Source: Planctomycetales bacterium
GTDB lineage: Bacteria; Planctomycetota; Planctomycetia; Pirellulales; Pirellulaceae
DNA length: 46,438 nt
NCBI GenBank assembly: GCA_020426595.1
Contig: JAGQPS010000003.1
Span: 5,497-51,934 of the forward strand
Reading direction: 5' to 3'
Position 1 is the stretch's first letter. Each line of letters begins with the position of its first letter. A model generated the notes under the pieces. The model searched no databases. It saw nothing but the letters and a program-made list of their open reading frames with translations, and was not told where the DNA came from. Made by a program: the position numbers and the translations under genes. This document shows positions 35,094 to 42,701 of the stretch, piece after piece.

Positions 35094-36869
35094 GTGCTAC
35101 GGACTCATACCTGTGGCGAATTGCGACAAAGTCATGTCGGCGAAACAGTAACCCTCTGTGGCTGGGTCGATCGGACTCGCGACCACGGCCAGGGAATGTT
35201 TCTCGACGTGCGCGACCGGTACGGGCTCACCCAAGTGGTGGTCTCCCCCGACTCCAGCCCCGCGGACATCGCGTTGTCCAAGCAATTACGGGGCGAGTTC
35301 GTTATCCAGGTGCGGGGAACCGTTCATCAGCGGCCCGACGGGCAACACAACCCGAAGCTCGCGACGGGCGACATCGAGGTCCATGTCACGGAGCTCACGC
35401 TGCTCAACCGTGCCTCGACGCCCCCATTTCTCCCGTCGCAAAAGGAATTGCCGGGCGAGGACCTGCGGCTCAAGTACCGCTACCTCGATCTGCGTCGCCA
35501 GCGCATGCAACAGACGTTGGTTTTGCGCAGTGCGTTGATCAAGGCGATGCGTGACTACTTCGAGACGCATCAGTTCATCGACGTGGAGACCCCGATCCTC
35601 GGTCGCAGTACCCCCGAGGGAGCTCGTGACTACTTGGTGCCTAGTCGTGTGCACCAAGGCACGTTTTACGCGTTGCCCCAAAGCCCCCAGTTGTACAAGC
35701 AGCTGATGATGGTCGCGGGATACGACCGCTATGTGCAAGTCGCGCGTTGTTTCCGCGACGAGGACCTGCGAGCCGATCGGCAGCCGGAATTCACGCAGCT
35801 CGATGTCGAGATGTCGTTCGTCGACACCGAGGACATGCTGACGATGATCGATGGCCTGATGGTCAAATTGATGAAGGAATTCAAGGGAGTCGAGCTCACC
35901 ACGCCGCTGCCGCGCATGACGTATGACGAGGCGATGCGGAGGTTTGGCCACGATGCGCCGGACTTGAGGTACGGCATGGAGTTGGTTGACTTGACCGACC
36001 TGGCGAAGGAAACCGAATTCCGCGTTTTCCGCGGGACCGCGGATAGCGGAGGTTTCGTGCGAGGGTTGTGCGCCGTGGGCGCGGCGGAGCGTTATTCCCG
36101 CAAGGGGATCGACGAGTTGACCGAGTTCGTCAAGAACGATCACGGCACGAAGGGGTTGGCTTGGTTCAAGGTGGACGCCGACGGCTCGCTCAATTCGCCG
36201 ATCGCCAAGAATTTCCAGCCGACCGAGCTTGCGCGAATTACCGAACGATTCGAGGCGAAGCCGGGCGACTTGTTGCTGATCGTGGCGGACGAATGGAACA
36301 CGTCGTGTCGAGCGTTGAATGGCCTGCGCCGGCGGCTCGCCGCGGAACTGAAGCTCTATGATCCCGACCAGATGCATCTCTCGTGGATCGTCGAATTCCC
36401 AATGTTCGATTGGGACGCCGAGGATCAACGATGGGTGGCGATGCACCATCCGTTCACGGCTCCGCGCGACCAAGACCTGGCTCTCTTGGCGGAAAACCCG
36501 AGTGCTTGTCGGGCCAAGGCCTATGACTTGGTGATCAACGGGTGTGAAGCGGGAGGAGGCACGATTCGTATTCACGACAGTGCAACGCAGCAGCAAGTCT
36601 TTGGCTTGCTCGGGCTGGATCAGGAAGAAGCGAATCGTCGGTTTGGATTCTTGCTCGACGCGCTCCGCTTCGGCGCTCCTCCGCATGGCGGCATCGCCCT
36701 GGGCATTGATCGTTTGGTCATGCTGTTTGCTGGGCTGGACAACATCCGGGATTGCATCGCCTTTCCGAAGACACAGCGGGCGATGGACCTCATGACCGAA
36801 GCTCCGAACACGGTCGACGCGCGGCAATTGGCGGACTTGGCGATCGCCACGCTCAAGCCTCGCGGTTAG
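35094..36869 (+). CDS. aspS: Aspartyl-tRNA synthetase
   Basis: Class IIb synthetase of 591 residues, the usual bacterial length. An OB-fold anticodon domain (1-110), motif 2 (FRDEDLRADRQPEFTQLDVE), the bacterial GAD insertion (about 290-420) and motif 3 (GGIALGIDRLVML, near 540) are all present. The start is GTG 35094 with AGGGGA seven bases ahead. It follows the mfnE-like gene by 234 bases and is probably separately expressed. A TAGAAT at 35013-35018 with a weak TTCGCG 17 bases ahead may be its promoter. Confidence 0.98.
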   Translation: MLRTHTCGELRQSHVGETVTLCGWVDRTRDHGQGMFLDVRDRYGLTQVVVSPDSSPADIALSKQLRGEFVIQVRGTVHQRPDGQHNPKLATGDIEVHVTELTLLNRASTPPFLPSQKELPGEDLRLKYRYLDLRRQRMQQTLVLRSALIKAMRDYFETHQFIDVETPILGRSTPEGARDYLVPSRVHQGTFYALPQSPQLYKQLMMVAGYDRYVQVARCFRDEDLRADRQPEFTQLDVEMSFVDTEDMLTMIDGLMVKLMKEFKGVELTTPLPRMTYDEAMRRFGHDAPDLRYGMELVDLTDLAKETEFRVFRGTADSGGFVRGLCAVGAAERYSRKGIDELTEFVKNDHGTKGLAWFKVDADGSLNSPIAKNFQPTELARITERFEAKPGDLLLIVADEWNTSCRALNGLRRRLAAELKLYDPDQMHLSWIVEFPMFDWDAEDQRWVAMHHPFTAPRDQDLALLAENPSACRAKAYDLVINGCEAGGGTIRIHDSATQQQVFGLLGLDQEEANRRFGFLLDALRFGAPPHGGIALGIDRLVMLFAGLDNIRDCIAFPKTQRAMDLMTEAPNTVDARQLADLAIATLKPRG

Positions 36870-37497
36870 GGCGAGTCTAGCGGGCCGGAAAAGTCTCGTT
36901 TGTTCGTTAACGTCTCCCCAGTTTCGTTAAAGGTGTGGGCGTCTTGTCTCGGTTTGTGACAGAGACGGACTGTTCGATCATTCTCACTAAAGAGAACACC
37001 CTTGTCTTAACGAAATTGAGATCCGTAAGGGGTGCCATGCCCCTTCACTGCGCATGATGCACGGTGAGGGAACTCATGGAACTGCTTGCAAGGGGGGATG
37101 AATCTTCGGCATGCTTGCCGAGCTGCGGATCGCACGCTGACCCGGGGTGCGATCCAACGGTGTGTTCGTCTCTTGTATCGACGCCGTCAGTTACGAGTCC
37201 GAGCTTTCGAGCTTCACCTCTTGGATTACCAGCCGCCGGAAATCCAAGTCGCGCGGCTCATTGAGTTTGGACTCACCGATTTCGATCTTTGTGGCGCGGA
37301 TCAGAGGGACCTGAGCCCAACCCACCAGAAGCAAACAAACGCCCCATACCCAGATGCCACGCCTGGCTGCTTGATCATCATGCGGCTGAAGGATCGACCG
37401 GACGCAAACGGCCGACGCGGCAAAGGGGCACGGCCCCTCGAGACTCGAGTTTCGAGGGGTTGAGACGAGTCACGAAGATGTTCATGGAGAGCCTGCG
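36870..37497. other. Long leader of the HTH/receiver gene, 628 bases
   Basis: No gene I can support; ORFs here have no protein-like features. It contains TTTCGTTAA at 36922-36930, the inverted 12-base copy at 37006-37017 and a hairpin AAGGGG-TGCCATG-CCCCTT (37027-37045). The length suggests a regulated promoter or an untranslated leader. Confidence 0.4.
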
Positions 37498-38070
37498 ATG
37501 AAGGTGTTCACGACTGGACAGGTCGCCAAGATCTGTAAAGTGGCCCCGCGCACGGTCAGCAAATGGTTTGATTCGGGTCGCCTGAAGGGTTACCGCATTC
37601 CTGGGTCCCAGGACCGTCGTATCCCTCGCGAGTATCTCATTAAGTTCCTCAAGGAACATGGGATGCCTTTGGGGGACCTCGAAGACGAGGCCATGGCGAA
37701 GGTGCTGATCGTTGCCCAGGACCAAGTCCTCATTGAGAACTTGAAGCGAGAACTTCCGCCTGAGAAGTCGTTCCGAGTGGCTGTTGCCTCGAGCGGTTTC
37801 GAAGCTGGAATTCAGGCCGAGAGTTTCCATCCGGATTCGATCATCTGCGACTTTTCGATCGGCAAGGTCGAAGCGTTGCAGATCTGTCAGAACCTGCGAA
37901 AGAACGCGGATTTCGCCGATACGATTCTCATCGCCCTGTTGCCGGACGACGGCAGCCCGATGAGCTTCGATCGTTCCGCGATCAACGAAACGTTCAAGAA
38001 GCCGTTCGACGCGAGCCTCCTGGCTCAACGTCTGCGGACCTTGATCGGAGCACGCAAGGAACTGGTCTGA
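37498..38070 (+). CDS. MerR/excisionase-type HTH protein with receiver-like domain
   Basis: A 190-residue regulator. Residues 1-60 form an excisionase/MerR-like DNA-binding domain (FTTGQVAKICKVAPRTVSKW, GYRIPGSQDRRIPREYL). From about 68 there is a receiver-like domain: KVLIVAQDQVLIENL, then DSIICDFSIG (Asp in the phospho-acceptor position) and FKKPFDASLL (conserved Lys). The acidic pair is incomplete, so phosphorylation is uncertain. This fusion occurs widely in planctomycetes as far as I recall, with a very conserved N-terminus. GGAGAG lies seven bases before ATG 37498. The gene is single and is followed by an intrinsic terminator. Confidence 0.9.
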   Translation: MKVFTTGQVAKICKVAPRTVSKWFDSGRLKGYRIPGSQDRRIPREYLIKFLKEHGMPLGDLEDEAMAKVLIVAQDQVLIENLKRELPPEKSFRVAVASSGFEAGIQAESFHPDSIICDFSIGKVEALQICQNLRKNADFADTILIALLPDDGSPMSFDRSAINETFKKPFDASLLAQRLRTLIGARKELV

Positions 38071-38098
38071 TCTGATCGGTCATCGTCGAAAATCAAAG

Positions 38099-38130
38099 GC
38101 CGCCACGACGACCCTCGTGGCGGCTTTTTT
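38099..38130 (+). terminator. Intrinsic terminator after the HTH/receiver gene
   Basis: GCCGCCACGA (38099-38108) pairs with TCGTGGCGGC (38115-38124), followed by six Ts, 29 bases after the stop. Confidence 0.9.
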
Positions 38131-38287
38131 CGTGCGCCGACTCGATCGACTCGGCGATCGCTCTCGCTGGGAAACCGGTCGTCGGCGCGCGGCGCAGGAT
38201 TGCAACCTTGGGCTCGACGGCGAATACTCGAGACAGCCAAGTCATTCGGCTCGGCGATCACCTCCGGCTCCTCAGCGGTGACCTTTC

Positions 38288-38839
38288 ATGAGCGAAGCGC
38301 CTCGACGGTCCTCACATTTCAACGAGCAAGGTTCGGCCCACATGGTGGATGTGAGCCAGAAGCCGATCACGGCGCGCTCGGCTCGCGCGGGTGGCTGGGT
38401 CCGCATGGCTCCGGAAACCCTTCAAGTGATCACCTCGGGGAACGCGCGCAAGGGAGACGTCCTGGGAATCGCCCGCATCTCCGGGATCCAAGCGGCCAAG
38501 CGAACCGGTGACTGGATACCGCTCTGCCATCCCTTGCCGCTGGACGGCGTGGAAGTCTCACTCGAACCCGCCGGAGTCGATTTGCTTCGTATCGAGGCAA
38601 CGGTGCGCGTGACCGCCCGCACCGGAGTCGAAATGGAGGCATTGACCGCAGTTTCCGCCGCGGCTCTCACCGTCTACGACATGTGCAAGAGCATGGATCG
38701 CGCGATGACGATTGAAAGAATCGAGTTGCTAGAAAAATCGGGCGGGCGGAGCGGCCATTATCGGGCAAACGATTCCGCCGCGCGGAGTGAGGAGCGAGTA
38801 GAAAGTCGTGAAGAGGGCGGAGAGCGGTCGGCGATGTGA
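38288..38839 (+). CDS. moaC: Cyclic pyranopterin monophosphate synthase MoaC
   Basis: Molybdenum cofactor biosynthesis: converts the MoaA product to cyclic pyranopterin monophosphate. The 183-residue product has SSHFNEQGSAHMVDVSQKP (8-26), IPLCHPL, GVEMEALTAVSAAALTVYDM and the catalytic Lys/Asp segment MCKSMDRAM. The usual length is about 160; the extra ~22 residues at the end (SEERVESREEGGERSAM) are encoded by a purine-rich repeat and have no family counterpart. GGTGA precedes ATG 38288. No other mo- genes are near. It converges with nrdR. Confidence 0.95.
   Translation: MSEAPRRSSHFNEQGSAHMVDVSQKPITARSARAGGWVRMAPETLQVITSGNARKGDVLGIARISGIQAAKRTGDWIPLCHPLPLDGVEVSLEPAGVDLLRIEATVRVTARTGVEMEALTAVSAAALTVYDMCKSMDRAMTIERIELLEKSGGRSGHYRANDSAARSEERVESREEGGERSAM
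38779..38838 (+). repeat. Purine-rich repeat at the moaC 3' end
   Basis: The block GTGAGGAGCGAGTAGAAAG...GGCGGAGAG resembles the minus-strand block at 20747-20803 (GTGAGTAGTGAGTAGAGAC...GCGGAGAG). Here it is translated as the moaC tail. Confidence 0.5.
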
Positions 38840-38915
38840 CGAGCGTCGGCGGGCGATCGGGGCGACGCGGAGGTCACACTGACCAGGACCTTGCCTGGAC
38901 CCGCGCGGTCTTGCC

Positions 38916-39389
38916 TCAAGGCGCCCCATTGGGTTCGGGACGTCGCAGCATCGGACTCAGTTCGTCAACGAAGTCGCGCACATCCTTGAACTCGCGATAG
39001 ACGCTGGCGAATCGCACATAAGCCACTTGATCGACGTCCGAGAGGAACTTCATCACGATCTCACCGAGCTCATCGCTGGGGATCTCGTTGTCGTATCGTG
39101 CCGACACTTCTTGTTGGACCTTGAGCAGGACGTTGGAAAGTTGTTCCTCGCTCACCGCCCGCTTCCAACAAGCCTTCTGCAATCCCGAGCGGATCTTCTC
39201 GGGCTGAAACGGTTCGCGCTCACCGTTCTTCTTGATGACTCGCAAATCGAATTCGGCCAACCGTTCGTACGTCGTGTAGCGTCGGTCACAACCGAGACAC
39301 TGTCGGCGACGACGTATGGTGTTGCCATCCTCGGCCGCACGAGTATCGATCACCTTGTCGTCGTCTTGATTGCAATAAGGACAGCGCAT
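38916..39389 (-). CDS. nrdR: Transcriptional repressor NrdR
   Basis: Represses ribonucleotide reductase genes in response to nucleotides. The 157-residue product has the zinc ribbon (CPYC at 3-6; CLGC at 31-34, followed by DRRYTTYER) and an ATP-cone domain from about 49 (VIKKNGEREPFQPEKIRSGL) to 139. The start MRCPYC at 39389 is the family N-terminus; the frame is open to 39443. It is convergent with moaC and divergent from the PH-domain gene. No nrd genes lie in the window. Confidence 0.97.
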   Translation of the reverse strand: MRCPYCNQDDDKVIDTRAAEDGNTIRRRRQCLGCDRRYTTYERLAEFDLRVIKKNGEREPFQPEKIRSGLQKACWKRAVSEEQLSNVLLKVQQEVSARYDNEIPSDELGEIVMKFLSDVDQVAYVRFASVYREFKDVRDFVDELSPMLRRPEPNGAP

Positions 39390-40024
39390 CGCTTCGCCTT
39401 GTCGGTAACGCCGGCCGGTTTCCTCGTGCTTCCTGTCTTGCACGAGTCCTAGGTTTCCAGATCCAACCGACTCGAGGAAAGCCAGATCCGGCCAACTTGA
39501 GGTAAGACGGTGGTCGACCCTCCCAGCTCTCGACTATTGGCCCAACCGTGGTCCAATCGGGAGCGTCTCGATAACCTTGGCCAGTGCATGTCGCGGAGTC
39601 GCGAGTGGTCGGTTCGCGGTGAAAACCCGGAGCTCGGAAACCAAGAGCACGAGAACCGCCAGCCAACAAATCTTCCGTCCGTGCTAGGGGTCGATTAGTG
39701 TAGCGTGAATTGTTGATGATCGGGATGGTCGACCCAAGCGAATTCAAGAGTGCAGGCGATTCAAGGGCAGGGAGGGCGGAAGAGTACGAGAGGCGTCGCC
39801 CGTTTACACGGATGTCACGACTCGCCCACAATAAGGACGCCACGCACGGACCTCCGATGATCTGGCTTGTACGATATCAACGCGAAGCAACTAAGGTCGC
39901 CGCATCGGCGACGAATGGTTGGAAACACGCTCGACTGCCTTTACTCGAGAACCTGGACCCCGCGCGGCTTGGTTCGTACCGGCAACTTCGAATTCGACTC
40001 TCTTTAGAAGCGAGACCTTCCGAG
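39390..40024. other. 635-base divergent gap
   Basis: Between nrdR (minus) and the PH-domain gene (plus). The open frame upstream of the PH-domain start is not protein-like. I see no defined site. Confidence 0.4.
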
Positions 40025-40546
40025 ATGGATAAGCCTCAAGGCCTAATGCCCAACGGCGCGCCCGATGAACCCGAGCAAACCTTGTGGACCGGGAGTTACT
40101 CCGGAAAGGCCATGGTGGGGCATTGGGCGTTGGTCAGCGTGATCACCCTGGTCCTGATTGTCGTCGCGGTGATGCTCGCCGGCCCCGTGTCGATTTTCGT
40201 CGGGATCCTGATCGGTCTTATCTGGCTTTTCTCCTTGGGCTTGTGGGGAGTCCGGAAACTCGGCTTCAAATACGAACTCACCACCCAGCGGCTCAAGCAT
40301 CGAGCCGGCATCTTGACTCTCACCAATGACCGCATCGAACTGATCGACGTGGATGACGTGCTGTACAAGCAGGGATTGGTTCAAGCGATGCTCGGCGTGG
40401 GAAACATCACGATCAAATCGAGCGATGTTAGTAATCCGGAATTGGTTTTGGTTGGTATCGATCAAGTGCGTCAGGTCGCCGACATGATCGATAACGCGAG
40501 GCGGACCGAGCGGCGCAAGCGCGGACTGTTCGTCGAGACGGTTTGA
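40025..40546 (+). CDS. Membrane protein with bacterial PH domain
   Basis: A 173-residue protein. Two adjacent hydrophobic helices (ALVSVITLVLIVVAVMLAG and VSIFVGILIGLIWLFSLGLW) precede a bacterial pleckstrin-homology-like domain (KYELTTQRLKHRAGILTLTN, then IELIDVDDVLYKQGLVQ and VGNITIKSSDVS, ending near VRQVADMID). This is the YdbS/YdbT-type arrangement; the role is unknown, probably at the membrane. ATG 40025 is preferred over the long open frame from 39710. It precedes the OsmC gene by 70 bases on the same strand. Confidence 0.85.
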   Translation: MDKPQGLMPNGAPDEPEQTLWTGSYSGKAMVGHWALVSVITLVLIVVAVMLAGPVSIFVGILIGLIWLFSLGLWGVRKLGFKYELTTQRLKHRAGILTLTNDRIELIDVDDVLYKQGLVQAMLGVGNITIKSSDVSNPELVLVGIDQVRQVADMIDNARRTERRKRGLFVETV

Positions 40547-40616
40547 CCTCACGCCGGACGCCGTGAGTTGGAGCAAATCCACCGACCTCCTTGACCGCAT
40601 GAAGAGGGAACGAAGC

Positions 40617-41123
40617 ATGGTGACCGCCGAGTCGATTCGCGAAATGCAGGGGCCACTGAAAAAGGAGTTCCGTGAGAATCCAGCGGCCGCCCAACGGACG
40701 TTGGTCGCGGAGGGAGTCCTGGGGGAGAACCGGACGGTCTGCGAAATCGGCTCGCACCACGGCACGATCGCCGCGGGACTCCATCCCTTGACCGGAGGTG
40801 ATGGCACGTTCGCTTGCTCGGCCAACATGCTGCTGGAGGCCTTGGTCGGTTGCGCGGGCGTCACCTTGGGTGTCGTCTCGACCGCCTTGGGTATCGAACT
40901 CGTCGACCCCAGGATTCGGGCGGAGGGAGACCTGGATTTCCGTGGGACGCTCGCGGTCGAGAGGTCGGTACCGGTTGGATTCCAGGCCATTCGCTTGATC
41001 ATTTCCTTTGAAACCACGGCGGACGATGACCAAGTCGCCAAACTGCTCGAGCTAACGGAGCGGTACTGCGTGGTGCACCAAACCCTGGCCAAAGGGGTCG
41101 ATTGTTCGATCCAGCGAGGCTAG
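40617..41123 (+). CDS. OsmC/Ohr family peroxiredoxin-like protein
   Basis: A 168-residue OsmC-fold protein, which reduces organic hydroperoxides through two cysteines. Cys79 is in LVGCAGVTL and Cys151 in RYCVVHQTL, the spacing and context of the OsmC pair. The core strands FACSANMLLEAL precede the first Cys. ATG 40617 is preceded by AGAGGGAA; an upstream GTG at 40563 is possible. It sits downstream of the PH-domain gene, perhaps co-transcribed. The substrate is not known. Confidence 0.9.
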   Translation: MVTAESIREMQGPLKKEFRENPAAAQRTLVAEGVLGENRTVCEIGSHHGTIAAGLHPLTGGDGTFACSANMLLEALVGCAGVTLGVVSTALGIELVDPRIRAEGDLDFRGTLAVERSVPVGFQAIRLIISFETTADDDQVAKLLELTERYCVVHQTLAKGVDCSIQRG

Positions 41124-41492
41124 GAGCACTCGCTCGGATCGGCACTAGCCCTTTCGCGTTGCGGCCTCAAGGGCCAAGACGATCTCCTTGACTCTCCAAG
41201 AGGTGGGGAGGGGTAACCGAGTTGGATCCCGTTGGACGGTCTTGTCTCGGTCGATTTTCACTCTTGCCGGCTGTCGGCCGGGTGGGGCGGTGGACCGCCG
41301 CACGCCCCCTATTCAGTGACCGGTGACCTGTTAACGTGTGGGGTTGCGGAAACTGTAGGGGTACCTAGCATCGGTCCGCGACCGGAGGCGTGTCGCTGGT
41401 CGATCTTTCGTTGATTGCCTTGAGTTTCGCTTCGTGCGATTGGCGTGGCTCTTGTCCCCTTCGTCCCATCCTCAATACATAACTGTACGCTC
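41124..41492. other. 369-base gap before the ROK kinase
   Basis: No gene seen. A 6-bp GCCCTT/AAGGGC inverted repeat lies near 41148-41175, without a T-run. Confidence 0.35.
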
Positions 41493-42524
41493 ATGTCCGT
41501 CGTCACGATCTCCAGCTCCGCCGCGCAGCGCCCCATTTTCGCGGGTGTCGATGTTGGTGGAACCAGCATAAAGATCGGTTTGGTCGACGATCGGGGACGT
41601 ACGATCGGCGCGACCAAGATCGTGACTCGGGCCGACGACGCGGTTTCGGTCGCGATCGCCGAGGTGAATCAGGCCTTGCGATCTCTCTGCGAAGAGCATC
41701 GCGTGAGTTACGATGAGGTCATGGCCGTCGGATTGGGAACTCCTGGCACGATGGATATTCCCGGTGGGATGATCCTCGAGCCACCGAACTTGCCGGGCTG
41801 GCGACACTTCCCGATTCGGGATGCGCTGGCGACCGCCTGTGAACGACCGGTCACGTTCGCCAACGACGCCGGCGCGGCGGCGTACGGCGAGTTTTGGGTG
41901 GGAGCGGGACACGCGTTCGAACTCGTCTGCGTGTTCACGCTAGGTACGGGAGTGGGCGGAGGAGTCATCCTCGGCGATGTTTCGCTCGACGGAGCTCATA
42001 GTCACGGCGCGGAGTTCGGTCATATCGTGATCGATACGACTCCCACGGCTCGCATGTGCTCGTGTGGCAAACCTGGGCACCTCGAGGCGTATGCCAGCGC
42101 CACGGGACTCGTCGGTCAAGCGGTGGAACGGCTGGCCGAGCACCCCACGTCGGCATTGGCCGCTTTCGCCCCCGAGGCGTTGACCGCGTACGAGGTGGCT
42201 CAAGCGGCGGAGCGTGGCGACACGTTGGCCCTCGAACTCGTCGACGAAGTGGCGAGTCGCTTGGCCATGGGTGTCTTGGCGGTGACGCATGTGATCGATC
42301 CGCAGGCGGTGATCCTCGGCGGAGCGATGAACTTCGGCGGTAACGACGCGGAATTGGGACGCCGTTTCATCGAAGGAGTTCGCTCGCGGTTTCGCGAGCT
42401 GACGTTCCCCGTTCAAGCCGAACAAACCGTGATTGAGTTCGCATCGTTGGGTGGGAGCGCCGGGTACATCGGCGCCGCGGGACTGGCCCGTCTGGCGATG
42501 AGCAAACGATCGGAAGGAAACTAA
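41493..42524 (+). CDS. ROK family sugar kinase, probably glucokinase
   Basis: Phosphorylates a hexose, most likely glucose, with ATP. The 343-residue product has the ATP motif GVDVGGTSIK (18-27), catalytic Asp125 in FANDAGAAAYGE, TLGTGVGGGVI (149-159), GAEFGHIVID (172-181; His177) and a zinc motif that reads CSCGKPGHLE (189-198). In most ROK proteins the last position is Cys (CGxxGCLE); here it is His196. Such a Cys/Cys/His set could still bind metal. MSVVTISSS at 41493 is a natural start. It is 177 bases before lepA. Confidence 0.92.
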   Translation: MSVVTISSSAAQRPIFAGVDVGGTSIKIGLVDDRGRTIGATKIVTRADDAVSVAIAEVNQALRSLCEEHRVSYDEVMAVGLGTPGTMDIPGGMILEPPNLPGWRHFPIRDALATACERPVTFANDAGAAAYGEFWVGAGHAFELVCVFTLGTGVGGGVILGDVSLDGAHSHGAEFGHIVIDTTPTARMCSCGKPGHLEAYASATGLVGQAVERLAEHPTSALAAFAPEALTAYEVAQAAERGDTLALELVDEVASRLAMGVLAVTHVIDPQAVILGGAMNFGGNDAELGRRFIEGVRSRFRELTFPVQAEQTVIEFASLGGSAGYIGAAGLARLAMSKRSEGN

Positions 42525-42701
42525 GCCGTGGCAACGGTTGAGTGAACACGATCCGCGCGCGAACACGTGCCTGGTAGGCCGCGATTCGCGCCAGCTTCCC
42601 GCTTCGGGAGCCTGGCCCCACAGTCTCGTTCGAGGGATCAACCGGAACCGAGTTGAACTCTCGCCGCTCCAGCAACAGACCTAAAAGAGGCCGTCACCAA
42701 G

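Noticed and set aside
35286-36827. 513-residue minus-strand ORF opposite aspS
   Set aside because: Shadow of aspS; no domain features.
37086-37463. 125-residue ORF in the leader of the HTH gene
   Set aside because: No ribosome-binding site fitting the start, no protein-like pattern; probably chance.
40043-41092. 349-residue minus-strand ORF across the PH-domain and OsmC genes
   Set aside because: Spans two recognised plus-strand genes and has no features of its own.
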